A DNA stretch of 33,550 nt from an uncultured Gammaproteobacteria bacterium (lineage in GTDB: Bacteria; Pseudomonadota; Gammaproteobacteria; Ga0077536), in assembly GCA_938082545.1 (NCBI GenBank), contig CALKCL010000034.1:1-33550 (forward strand). The letters are read 5' to 3'. The notes under the pieces are model-generated. The model ran no database searches. It worked only from the letters and a program-made list of their open reading frames with translations, and was not told the origin of the DNA. Below are positions 26,704 to 33,550 of this stretch, piece after piece. The translations under genes were made by a program, and so were the position numbers. Position 1 is the first letter of the stretch. Each line of letters opens with the position of its first letter.

Positions 26704-27006
26704 AATAAATCCTTGTCTTTTTGTAATTCATTCATTTCAGGTTTTTATAAAAGTCTATAACTGTTTCCGAAGCAATAATATCTGGAGTGCGTTCTCGATA
26801 GCCAGAAACGAACACGTTTCGATTTTACACAGAAACTAACACCAAAGAGGTGAAGTGGTTTCACATCGTCATGGATACCCTTCCTTAGTTCCATATCTTA
26901 ATCATTATAGTAATAAGTATTCCACTTATTATAATTCACATCTCTGATAAAATAGGACCCACATGGAGGTTAACCCTAACCGCAGGTCCTAATAGAGTGC
27001 ACTTCC
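26704..27006. other. Intergenic region with two hairpins
   Basis: No gene is seen in this stretch. Hairpin A (26904-26935) pairs ATTATA+ATAAGT with ACTTAT+TATAAT, with a 3-nt bulge and a 5-nt loop. Hairpin B (26954-26990) has an outer AGGACC/GGTCCT stem and an inner GGTTA/TAACC stem with an ACCC loop. Hairpin B lies just after the stop of the membrane-protein gene on the minus strand. It could act as its terminator, although the following T-run is poor. Confidence 0.45.
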
Positions 27007-27339
27007 CTAATCGGAAAAAACGCGTGCTTTAACTTCATGTATCAGAGAAGCAACTGCATATCCCGCTATAGCTATGGCGAAAGCATCTACCCATTCATTC
27101 AGATATGGTCCGACCATAGGTACTACATCGAAGTTATCAGCGATCGCTGGGAATAATGCTGCGCCAGCGATGACCATACCTAACGAAGCATGTTCTCGAA
27201 CGGGAACTGCTATTCCATGAATAAAACCTAAGCCCACTAGGAGCAACGGCCATGGAACCATATAGGCATCCAAAGCAGTTATGCACGCTAAGATTGCAAA
27301 TATAGCGCTAAACCCCGGTGCCCACTTGTTTATACTCAT
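27007..27339 (-). CDS. Small membrane protein of unknown function
   Basis: This 110-residue protein is not recognised as a named family. It has an excellent ribosome site (GAGGA 6 bases before the ATG). It looks like an inner-membrane protein with three or four hydrophobic segments: about residues 8-28 (FSAIFAILACITALDAYMV), 29-45, 52-68 (ASLGMVIAGAALFPAIA) and 84-102. The short loops are uncharged or weakly charged, and the C-terminus is HEVKARVFSD. It stands alone, with intergenic stretches of about 300 bases on both sides. Confidence 0.7.
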   Translation of the reverse strand: MSINKWAPGFSAIFAILACITALDAYMVPWPLLLVGLGFIHGIAVPVREHASLGMVIAGAALFPAIADNFDVVPMVGPYLNEWVDAFAIAIAGYAVASLIHEVKARVFSD

Positions 27340-27683
27340 AGCAGTTCCTCTTCTATCAAAAAATTTTTAAGTCTTAAGGATATCACTATAGCCACCGCGA
27401 CGCTTGCCGTCAAAAATAAATAGTCATTTCTTCACGCTAAATAGGACTTTCGATCCACCCTTATGGGCAAGGTTTCAACATTTATTATTGTGCTTAATTC
27501 TATAACATCCCACCAACTCTAAGGTTCCCTCTTATTCATTGAATAAGAAGATTTTGACAAAAAATCCGTAAGGTAATTATATTAACGAACACTAGTCGTT
27601 AAACCGCTTTTAAGACAGTGTAATTAGTCCCGACGCTCAAATCAAGAATCCAAATAAGACGTTTTTTAACAGAGAATCACTAT
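27340..27683. other. Intergenic region with two inverted repeats
   Basis: No gene is apparent here. There is a 17-bp perfect palindrome CTTATTCATTGAATAAG (27531-27547). A second inverted repeat, TTAACGA/TCGTTAA, has a 7-base loop (27582-27602). Either could be an operator for the membrane-protein gene downstream on the minus strand, or a transcription end for the Sel1 gene. Neither has a clean T-tract. Confidence 0.4.
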
Positions 27684-28493
27684 TTAATAACATGACTTAT
27701 AGTCAGAAATTTTACATTCTCGCGCAAGTTTTTTAGCCTCAGAAAGCTGAGAGGCAGACATTTTTAACGCGAAATCATCACGCAGCTTTTGGCCATTTGC
27801 GCTACCGTTAGACGCTCCTAGCCCTCCCCACATATAAGCATATAAGAAGTTTTTCTCGACACCGGTGCCAAAGGCATACATCACTCCCAAATTAGTCTGC
27901 GCAGACCCTAGACCTTGTTCTGCAGCTTTTCTATACCACTGCGCAGCAGCTTTATCATCTTTAATAACGCCTTGACCAAGTTTATACATTAAACCCAGAT
28001 TATATTGGGCTAGAGCAAACCCCTGCTCCGCAGCAAGCGTGTACCATCTTACTGCTAACTCAGAATTCTGGGGTACCTCAATACCAGTATCGTAAATAAG
28101 CCCAAGATTATACTGGGCATCTGCGTCTCCCTGATCTGCTGCAAGCTTGTACCAGGTCACTGCAGCAACATAGTCTTGCGACAAACCCTCTCCACTCATA
28201 TACATCAAGGCTAAGGCAGACTGACCAGGAACAAACCCCTGCTGTGCCGAAAGCAAAAACCACTTAACAGCAGTTTCTTGATTCTTTTCTACCGCTTGCC
28301 CCGACTTGTACATCATACCCAAGTTATATTGAGCAGCAGCACTTCCTTCCTCTGCTAACGGCTGCCATGCACCCAGTGCAGCAATATAATCACCACGCTT
28401 AGCCGCATCAAGTCCTGATTGGAAGTCAGCTTGCAAAGAAAAACAAACCACACTGCAGAAAAAAAGTAATAAAGTTTGCAAGTATATTTTCAT
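27684..28493 (-). CDS. Secreted Sel1-repeat protein
   Basis: This 269-residue protein has a signal peptide (MKIYLQTLLLFFCSVVCFSL, cut near residue 22) followed by about six Sel1-like repeats of 36 residues. Each has the AAxQYNLGxMYxxGxGVxxD...AVxWYxxAAEQG pattern; examples are SAAAQYNLGMMYKSGQAVEK and ADAQYNLGLIYDTGIEVPQN. Sel1 repeats form alpha-solenoids for protein-protein contact, so a periplasmic scaffold or adaptor role is likely, but the partner is unknown. The C-terminal ~45 residues (KKLARECKISDYKSCY) contain two Cys that could form a disulfide. It lies 39 bases downstream of slyX on the same strand. Confidence 0.88.
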   Translation of the reverse strand: MKIYLQTLLLFFCSVVCFSLQADFQSGLDAAKRGDYIAALGAWQPLAEEGSAAAQYNLGMMYKSGQAVEKNQETAVKWFLLSAQQGFVPGQSALALMYMSGEGLSQDYVAAVTWYKLAADQGDADAQYNLGLIYDTGIEVPQNSELAVRWYTLAAEQGFALAQYNLGLMYKLGQGVIKDDKAAAQWYRKAAEQGLGSAQTNLGVMYAFGTGVEKNFLYAYMWGGLGASNGSANGQKLRDDFALKMSASQLSEAKKLARECKISDYKSCY

Positions 28494-28532
28494 TCTAAAT
28501 CTCTCAATTAAGTCAGGGTAACTAGGCCAAGA

Positions 28533-28739
28533 TTAATAATGGGGCGGAGCTTCATTAGCCTCTACCGTCAACGGTTGATTATCCGGTAGATCTTCCAGCA
28601 AACCTCGCAGCTCCTGATACTTAACCAATAATAAATCAATCTGCTCCTGTTGCCGACAAACCACATCATTAAGCTTTTGTATCGTATCGTCCTGAAATGC
28701 CACTTTAGTTTCAAGTTCAATCAAAACCTCTGTTTTCAA
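28533..28739 (-). CDS. slyX: SlyX family protein
   Basis: This is a small coiled-coil protein of unknown role. The chosen TTG start at 28739 has GGGAG nine bases upstream and gives 68 residues, close to E. coli SlyX (72). The frame remains open to a TTG at 28775. Conserved features are ELETKVAFQDDTIQKLNDVV with heptad spacing and the C-terminal EAPPHY, the SlyX signature ending. A fragment resembling part of this gene lies about 240 bases upstream. Confidence 0.88.
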   Translation of the reverse strand: MKTEVLIELETKVAFQDDTIQKLNDVVCRQQEQIDLLLVKYQELRGLLEDLPDNQPLTVEANEAPPHY

Positions 28740-28775
28740 TGTCCTATACTCCCTATATCCGGTTACCAGATCCAA

Positions 28776-29010
28776 AAACCCACATTCTGTTCTACTCTGC
28801 GCGTACCAAGTGTTTCTCGAGAGTAATTATAAAGACGTACCTCCCGGTCGCAAGAAACCCTGACTCATACCTCCTGAATGACACCTTAAAAATTGGGAAA
28901 AATCCCATTTATTCAGCTTTTGTATCGTATTGTCCTGATACTACATCTTGTTATAACAAAAAAGTTGACTACTCATACTATGATAAGCTTAATGCACCTG
29001 GACTTGGTGC
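28776..29010. other. Non-coding remnant region upstream of slyX
   Basis: An open frame crosses this stretch on the plus strand but has no family resemblance and no codon pattern, so it is not called as a gene. It holds the decayed slyX copy and, at its end, what may be the out-of-frame start of the xanthine-dehydrogenase remnant (PGLGASVSLLQ, then a stop). Confidence 0.5.
28915..28938 (-). repeat. Fragment of a second slyX copy
   Basis: The 24 bases match 28672-28695 inside slyX with one mismatch. On the minus strand they read YQDNTIQKLNKW against FQDDTIQKLNDV. A stop codon lies just upstream in that frame, and similarity fades quickly on both sides. It is best read as the remains of a partial slyX duplication. 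Confidence 0.55.
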
Positions 29011-29424
29011 TTCAGTCTCGCTATTGCAGTAGAAATTGAAATGAGTGAAAACCACAGTACTTTAAAAATAGAGAACGTTATTGCTTCTGTTGACTGTGGC
29101 CTTGCAGTAAACCCTCAATTAGTCGAAACACAAGTAACTGGTGCTATAGTTTTTGGACTTTCAAATGCGCTATATGGTGAGATCACTCTTGATAACGGAA
29201 GAGTTCAACAAAGCAATTTCCATGCCTATCCTATTCTGCATCTAAAAGACACACCTTCTATCGATGTCCACATTGCTTCTTCTGACGCCACGCTCGCCAG
29301 TGGGATTGGAGAAGGGGCAGTTCCAGTTGTCATAGCAGCACTTGTTGACGCCATCCATACAGCCGGAGGACCTAAGGTGAGAAGATTACCCATCCTTAAA
29401 AACGACATTTCTCTATCCTCTTAA
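29011..29424 (+). pseudogene. C-terminal remnant of a molybdenum hydroxylase large subunit (xanthine dehydrogenase/IorB type)
   Basis: The frame beginning upstream of the ATG at 29041 matches the last ~135 residues of the molybdopterin-binding subunit of aldehyde oxidase/xanthine dehydrogenase enzymes, closest in style to the isoquinoline 1-oxidoreductase beta subunit. Diagnostic parts are ASVDCGLAVNPQLVETQVTG, FGLSNALYGEITLDNGRVQQ, SNFHAYPILH and ASGIGEGAVPVVIAAL, with the Gly-Glu of the active-site loop. Intact homologues exceed 700 residues. Homology seems to start around FSLAIAVEIE (29011), before the ATG, and a stop lies 7 codons upstream of it. Another frame ends in GLGASVSLLQ at the same place, suggesting a frameshift. 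It is flanked by minus-strand genes. It is almost certainly non-functional. Confidence 0.8.
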
Positions 29425-29456
29425 GCGAAATATCATTTTAATTCTCATATCTTGAT

Positions 29457-29831
29457 CTAAATAAAGTTATTGAATCGTTCCTTGATATTGGTCAAGTATA
29501 GAATTGCCAATAATGCACCGTCAATCATCCCACTTAACCAAAACAACATATCGTACATGTTACTAGTAGCGAGCTTAGACTCAGTAATCCCCAAAGTGAT
29601 TGGCACACCTAAGGCCAATATAACAGTAAAAAATGACCGCCCAGACGGATGAAATTTGAACACTAAGAAGAGGCTTACCAGCCATAAAATCGTATAGATA
29701 GGTAAAGCAACATCAAAGTAGTTGAATGGCGCATCGATGAGCGCCGGTTCCTCTGGCATAACAGAAAAAATCCCACCGACAGCGCCTAGACTGAATATTA
29801 TCAATACCTTCACTAACTTTTCTGATGCCAT
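29457..29831 (-). CDS. Small inner-membrane protein downstream of the MORN-receptor gene
   Basis: This 124-residue protein is not recognised. It has a strong ribosome site (GGGAG 6 bases before the ATG). Four hydrophobic segments are visible: about residues 7-25 (KVLIIFSLGAVGGIFSVM), 41-58 (ALPIYTILWLVSLFLVF), 67-84 (FFTVILALGVPITLGITE) and 95-112 (MLFWLSGMIDGALLAILY). It starts 50 bases after the stop of the MORN/TonB-dependent receptor on the same strand with no terminator between, so the two are probably co-transcribed. Confidence 0.72.
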   Translation of the reverse strand: MASEKLVKVLIIFSLGAVGGIFSVMPEEPALIDAPFNYFDVALPIYTILWLVSLFLVFKFHPSGRSFFTVILALGVPITLGITESKLATSNMYDMLFWLSGMIDGALLAILYLTNIKERFNNFI

Positions 29832-29881
29832 AATTGACTCCCTGTTCTATAAAGATGCCATACAAGACGACTAATAAAAAG

Positions 29882-32800
29882 CTAAAACGATAAACGAATA
29901 CCTACCCAGGCAGCTCTGGGAGAGCCTGAGCCTAAAAAACGTGGGCTGTTGTCTTCTAAATCCGGGAGTACTTCTTCCGGCGATTCTCCTATTAGGCCAA
30001 AATTCTCATAATCCCTGTCAAAAATATTCGCTACGCGCACAAAAAAATCTAATTTCTGAGAAAAAGAATAATTCAATCTAACATTCGTAACAGCATACCC
30101 ACCAATAGTTGATAAATCATTAGACTCATCGCCTCGTAGGAATTGGTCAGAGAATAGAGAAAACTCGATTCCAACATTTAGTTTGTCGGTGAAATCAATA
30201 TCTGACGCAAATTTAAACTGATGCTCAGGAATACCTGGGATTGAATCTCCTCTTTGCACGAAAATATCTCCATCCGCATTTGCAAGTGGATGATTTGGAC
30301 TTAAAACTTTGAAGGCATCTTCAAATGTCGCTTTTATGAAGCTATAAGAAACTAACCAAGAAAATTGTCGAATATTTCCTTTGAGAGAAGTTTCAATACC
30401 TTCTCGCCTGGTATTATCAACATTACTAAACAAACCTTTCCCCCTGCCAGTTGTTTGAAAAATAATGTCATTTTTGTTGTTCGTCCGGAAAAAACTTAAC
30501 TGATAGTCTACGAAATCAAGCGAGCCGCGCGTACCGAATTCAATTGACTCTGCGACAACTTGTTCTAATGGTGGATCCGCAAGAAAGGCATTTGGAAGAC
30601 GACATTCTAGATCTATATCATCAGGGTCCTCCCCTCTCGCCTCTGCCGCTGCACGGGCTATAGTGAAAACTTGATCATTGCAGGCTAACTCAATCGGAGT
30701 AGGAGCCCGCGATGATTCGCCGTAAGTGATATAAAAATCATTGCGCTTGGTAACATTTAGTACCGCAGAAATTGTAGGGTTAAACCGTCTGAACAAATGG
30801 CGCCCCTCAATTTCTGGATGGACTCCTGTGCGATCCTTCAAAGATACTCTGGTTCGGTTATACCGACCGCCAAAACTTATTGCGAGTTGCTCTTTCACAT
30901 TTAGCGTATTCAAGAAATAAGCACTCCACGTAGAAGTAGACGTAGAGACCCTAGTCTTTTCCTCCGACAAAAAGGTACCAAGGCCGCGTCCCCAAGTACT
31001 TCTAGTTACTGGGTCAAGTGTAGCTAACTCTGTTTGGGAATCAAACTTCGAAGTGCCTCGTTGATATCCGACACCAACAAATAAACTATTCTCAAAACTA
31101 TAGAACGGCTCGCTGTATAAACCTTGAATATCTACTCCGTAACTTTTTTGGTCTCTTGAAGAAGTATTGTTAATTGCTTGGTCACTAAGACTCGTGCCCC
31201 CGTAAATCTTATTTGTCACATCCTCCAAGTCAAACTGAAGTTTTCCACTCGGGGATTTCAGATTTAGAATATCTTCCAATTGATTAACTGTAGAAACATC
31301 CAAACTATTATTTTCGCAGACGTCGTCTTCATCCAAACCTAAACTTTCTAATTTATTTTCATCGAACCCATCGATTAGTTTTGGACCCGCAGCTAGATCA
31401 CATAAACTTAGATCAGAACTATCTCCATTGAAACTCAATGAAGAAACGTCTCGATAAAATATATTACTAGCGGAAGTGAAGTTATCTCCGAAATCTTTTT
31501 TAGACTCCACCGTCAACATCTTCATATTATTCTCAGTAATATCAGGCGCAGTAAAAATCGCTTTTCTAGAAAGATTGAGCAATCCTCTTGGAGATGCGCC
31601 GTTACCAATCAGCTTTGTATCAGCATAATATAAACCAAGGTCAACCTCCGATCCGGTACCTCGATAGCTTCCACTCACATAGACGTTTAGTGCTTCAGAG
31701 TCAGATAGTTCACGCCAACCATCTTCCTGGAAAAAAGAGATATTGCCGTAATATCCCCAACGGCCATCATTTCCGCCTATTTGCAAAGTATTTCTAAACC
31801 GCCCCCATGAACCACCTCTAATTTCGGCTTCTCGTTCCTCGTAAGTGAAACCATTCTTTAATGTCAGGGACAATGCTCCTCCGAGCGCGTTTAAGCCGAA
31901 TAAAGGGTTACCTCCTGCCAATAGACTGGCCTGCTCAATAGCGGTATCTGGAACCAAATCCCAGTTCACAGAGTCGCCCAGAGGCTCGTTCACTCTGGCT
32001 CCATTCTGATAAACAACCAATCCCTGCGAAAGACCCAAAAGTGGTGATGCACTAAAGCCTCGGTATTGTAAATCTGGCTGCAGAGGGTTGTTTTGAGCGG
32101 AGTTAATAGACACTGAAGGAGTATATAGGCTCAAATATTCAGTCAAGTCCGTAGCTTTAGCATTCTTTATTTCAGAAGCTGTAACGGTATGCGATACTAG
32201 AGCTGAAGATCTCTTTGCATTAATCGGCATTTGCGCCAAGATTACAATATCGTCTTGATACCCATCTATATATTTGTCGTCTATCGCCCTGCTATACGTG
32301 CCCTGTCCTGTTCTTTCCCCATCTCTAAATTCACCGACGTATTTATCGCCATTCGCCCAAGTAAGAGTACCCAATCCGGTCTGTCTTCCCTCCTTAAATT
32401 CACCGACGTATCGGTTACCATTCGCCCATGTTCCGATACCCTTTCCATGTCTTTTATCATCTTTCCAGCCGCCCACATACATATCACCATTCGCCCAGCT
32501 ATATGTACCTGCTCCATGTTTTTTGTCGTCTTCCCAACCACCGGAATATTCATCGCCATCCGCCCAGTTAAGCACTCCTTGTCCATCTTTTTTGTCGTCT
32601 TCCCACTCACCTACATACTTATCGCCAGTCGCCCAAGCAAAAGAACCTTGTCCATGCTTTTTGTCATCTTGATACCTTCCCACATATTTGTCGCCTGTCG
32701 CCATGCTATACGAGCCCTGGCCTGTTCTTTTCCCATCCCTAAATTCACCGACGTATTTGTCGCCATTCGGCCAAGTAAGAGTACCCGGACCGGCCTTTTT

Positions 32801-33079
32801 TCCTTCCTTAAATTCACCGACAAATATTTGCTCTTCTCTAGGGCCATTTTTTTCAATGCTCCAAATAAATGTACCTTTTCCATGGGCTTTCCCATTTAGA
32901 CACGTACCATTCCAAGATGCAGTTTGAGAAGACTCATTTGCGTACTCGGCATACTGATTCCATATAAAGCATTTTGGATTCGCTTCGATATCCAACCAGG
33001 TGCTGCTAGCATGAACTAAACTGGAATTTCCAAGCAAAAAAATCATCGCCAAACAGCACGTAATAGTGGTTTTTTTCAC
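29882..33079 (-). CDS. MORN-repeat domain fused to a TonB-dependent outer-membrane receptor
   Basis: The frame is open from a GTG at 33166. The likely start is GTG 33079 (or 33082), which opens a signal peptide KKTTITCCLAMIFLLGNSSL ending at VHA, giving about 1065 residues. Numbering below is from 33166. Residues 60-119 hold a cap with C66 and C89 (possible disulfide) and a first, irregular MORN repeat. Residues 120-303 are eight exact 23-residue MORN repeats with the GDKYVGEF pattern. A TonB-box-like DIVILAQ (306-312) follows at once. The plug is at about 315-435 (PDLQYRGFSASPLLGLSQGL, NPLFGLNALGGALSL). The rest is a 22-strand-type barrel ending in aromatic Phe (GIRLSF). Ligand unknown. Fusion to MORN repeats is unusual; STN is the known N-terminal add-on. 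Confidence 0.9.
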   Translation of the reverse strand: MKKTTITCCLAMIFLLGNSSLVHASSTWLDIEANPKCFIWNQYAEYANESSQTASWNGTCLNGKAHGKGTFIWSIEKNGPREEQIFVGEFKEGKKAGPGTLTWPNGDKYVGEFRDGKRTGQGSYSMATGDKYVGRYQDDKKHGQGSFAWATGDKYVGEWEDDKKDGQGVLNWADGDEYSGGWEDDKKHGAGTYSWANGDMYVGGWKDDKRHGKGIGTWANGNRYVGEFKEGRQTGLGTLTWANGDKYVGEFRDGERTGQGTYSRAIDDKYIDGYQDDIVILAQMPINAKRSSALVSHTVTASEIKNAKATDLTEYLSLYTPSVSINSAQNNPLQPDLQYRGFSASPLLGLSQGLVVYQNGARVNEPLGDSVNWDLVPDTAIEQASLLAGGNPLFGLNALGGALSLTLKNGFTYEEREAEIRGGSWGRFRNTLQIGGNDGRWGYYGNISFFQEDGWRELSDSEALNVYVSGSYRGTGSEVDLGLYYADTKLIGNGASPRGLLNLSRKAIFTAPDITENNMKMLTVESKKDFGDNFTSASNIFYRDVSSLSFNGDSSDLSLCDLAAGPKLIDGFDENKLESLGLDEDDVCENNSLDVSTVNQLEDILNLKSPSGKLQFDLEDVTNKIYGGTSLSDQAINNTSSRDQKSYGVDIQGLYSEPFYSFENSLFVGVGYQRGTSKFDSQTELATLDPVTRSTWGRGLGTFLSEEKTRVSTSTSTWSAYFLNTLNVKEQLAISFGGRYNRTRVSLKDRTGVHPEIEGRHLFRRFNPTISAVLNVTKRNDFYITYGESSRAPTPIELACNDQVFTIARAAAEARGEDPDDIDLECRLPNAFLADPPLEQVVAESIEFGTRGSLDFVDYQLSFFRTNNKNDIIFQTTGRGKGLFSNVDNTRREGIETSLKGNIRQFSWLVSYSFIKATFEDAFKVLSPNHPLANADGDIFVQRGDSIPGIPEHQFKFASDIDFTDKLNVGIEFSLFSDQFLRGDESNDLSTIGGYAVTNVRLNYSFSQKLDFFVRVANIFDRDYENFGLIGESPEEVLPDLEDNSPRFLGSGSPRAAWVGIRLSF
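32258..32809 (-). repeat. Eight tandem 69-bp MORN repeats
   Basis: Eight units of exactly 69 bp (23 codons) without insertions encode residues 120-303 of the fusion protein. Units two and three of the domain (32672-32809) and the last two (32258-32395) are much more alike at DNA level than the others and lie 414 bp (six units) apart. This indicates a segmental copy within the array. The array also creates long antisense open frames that are not genes. Confidence 0.9.
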
Positions 33080-33132
33080 CACTACGTCTCTAACAAGGCA
33101 CCGAAAGTCTGTTAAGCGTTTATCTAGAGTTA

Positions 33133-33330
33133 TCAATCTAACCCCGCATAAGCATACTGGCAACACTCTAATTCGAATCCGATATGAGTGTTTCTACCTT
33201 CAGGAGTTGTAACCCACTCTCTTATTTGAAAAAGATGTTGATACCTGAAATGCCTTGAATGACCACACGCCAAATCTGCTACCCATTGCTTGTCTGCATT
33301 CTGATGGAAACCGTAGATTTTTTTTTTCAT
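33133..33330 (-). CDS. DUF3565 family protein
   Basis: This 65-residue cytoplasmic protein resembles DUF3565: KKKIYGFHQNADKQWVADLA, CGHSRHFRY, then REWVTTPEGRNTHIGFELEC. The Cys-Gly-His motif and the later Cys pair suggest a small metal-binding site. The usual terminal CxxC appears altered here to ECCQYA, so binding may be weakened. Its ATG overlaps the stop of the upstream short frame by 4 bases. The receptor gene begins about 53 bases after its stop on the same strand. Confidence 0.8.
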   Translation of the reverse strand: MKKKIYGFHQNADKQWVADLACGHSRHFRYQHLFQIREWVTTPEGRNTHIGFELECCQYAYAGLD

Positions 33331-33518
33331 CTTTTAAAAACTATATTAGTAACTTGTTCTGCAGTGAACGTGAGTGTGAGATTACGAGGTTGATCCTCAA
33401 CGCGGATGAATTTTAACATGCTTTCATTCCCAGAGAGATCAATAGCGCTGTTTATCAGGGATAACTCTCTTATCCCACCCTGTCCATTGTTTACGTCACC
33501 TTTTCTCCAGAGAGTCAA
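33327..33518 (-). CDS. Short hypothetical protein coupled to the DUF3565 gene
   Basis: This 63-residue frame from a TTG at 33518 is not recognised. An internal ATG at 33419 would give only 30 residues (MLKFIRVEDQPRNLTLTF and on). The ATGA overlap with the DUF3565 start argues for real translation of at least the 3' part. The segment FIRVEDQPRNLTLTFTAEQV looks like folded beta-strand protein sequence. The gene may be the decayed end of something larger. Confidence 0.4.
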   Translation of the reverse strand: MTLWRKGDVNNGQGGIRELSLINSAIDLSGNESMLKFIRVEDQPRNLTLTFTAEQVTNIVFKR

Positions 33519-33550
33519 AACCTCAGTAAATGCTGTTTACTTAACTGTTA

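Noticed and set aside
27684-28493. Sel1 repeats read as a CRISPR-like DNA repeat
   Set aside because: The periodicity is protein-coding with diverged codons; there are no identical direct repeats with unique spacers.
28739-29032. A 97-codon plus-strand frame upstream of the hydroxylase remnant
   Set aside because: No family resemblance, overlaps the slyX start, and contains the decayed slyX copy; only its last dozen residues may reflect the out-of-frame hydroxylase.
32231-32899. A 222-codon plus-strand frame and other frames over the MORN array
   Set aside because: They are shadows caused by the 69-bp period, which keeps all frames free of stops; the minus-strand frame has clear MORN, plug and barrel motifs.

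Overview
The window looks like a chromosomal segment of a moderately AT-rich gammaproteobacterium. The first two thirds follow gene neighbourhoods known from Pseudomonas and relatives: ftsK-lolA-rarA-crcB-serS, aat-bpt-infA, exbB-exbD-lpxK-trm112-kdsB, lolC/E-lolD next to a DUF2062 gene, and nrdAB. No rRNA, tRNA, CRISPR array, transposase or phage gene was seen.

Layout. 1-5577 (minus): a tightly overlapping operon ftsK, lolA, rarA, crcB and serS (cut by the window edge). 5864-9240 (plus): a DUF1820 protein, a COG3146/DUF482 acyltransferase-like protein, the two N-degron aminoacyl-tRNA-protein transferases aat and bpt, and infA. 9259-12325 (minus): exbB, exbD, lpxK, a Trm112-like protein and kdsB, serving envelope energisation and lipid A/KDO supply. 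12548-16471: DUF2062, then lolD and one LolC/E-type permease (minus), tsaB (plus) and a CpdA-like phosphodiesterase (minus). 16771-20904 (plus): class Ia ribonucleotide reductase nrdA (two ATP-cones) and nrdB, behind a promoter with two NrdR-like boxes 32 bp apart.

From about 20.9 kb the window becomes accessory. It holds a two-subunit NAD-dependent formate dehydrogenase (NuoE-NuoF fused beta subunit plus a Cys-type molybdo/tungsto-pterin alpha subunit), a pseudoazurin, a DUF1330 protein, small membrane proteins, a Sel1-repeat protein and slyX. It also holds two decayed sequences: the C-terminal end of a xanthine dehydrogenase/isoquinoline oxidoreductase-type molybdenum hydroxylase, and a fragment of a second slyX.

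The most unusual object is at 29882-33079 (minus). One reading frame joins a signal peptide and about nine 23-residue MORN repeats directly to a TonB box, plug and outer-membrane beta-barrel. A MORN domain thus sits in the periplasm where some TonB-dependent transducers carry an STN signalling domain. The last two MORN repeats are a near copy of an earlier pair, and the join to the receptor lies exactly where that copied block ends.

How the parts connect: ExbB-ExbD could energise TonB for this receptor, although no tonB gene is visible. LolA, LolD and the LolC/E permease together cover lipoprotein release and transfer. Formate dehydrogenase would feed NADH from formate. All assignments come from reading motifs and gene order; no database search was run.
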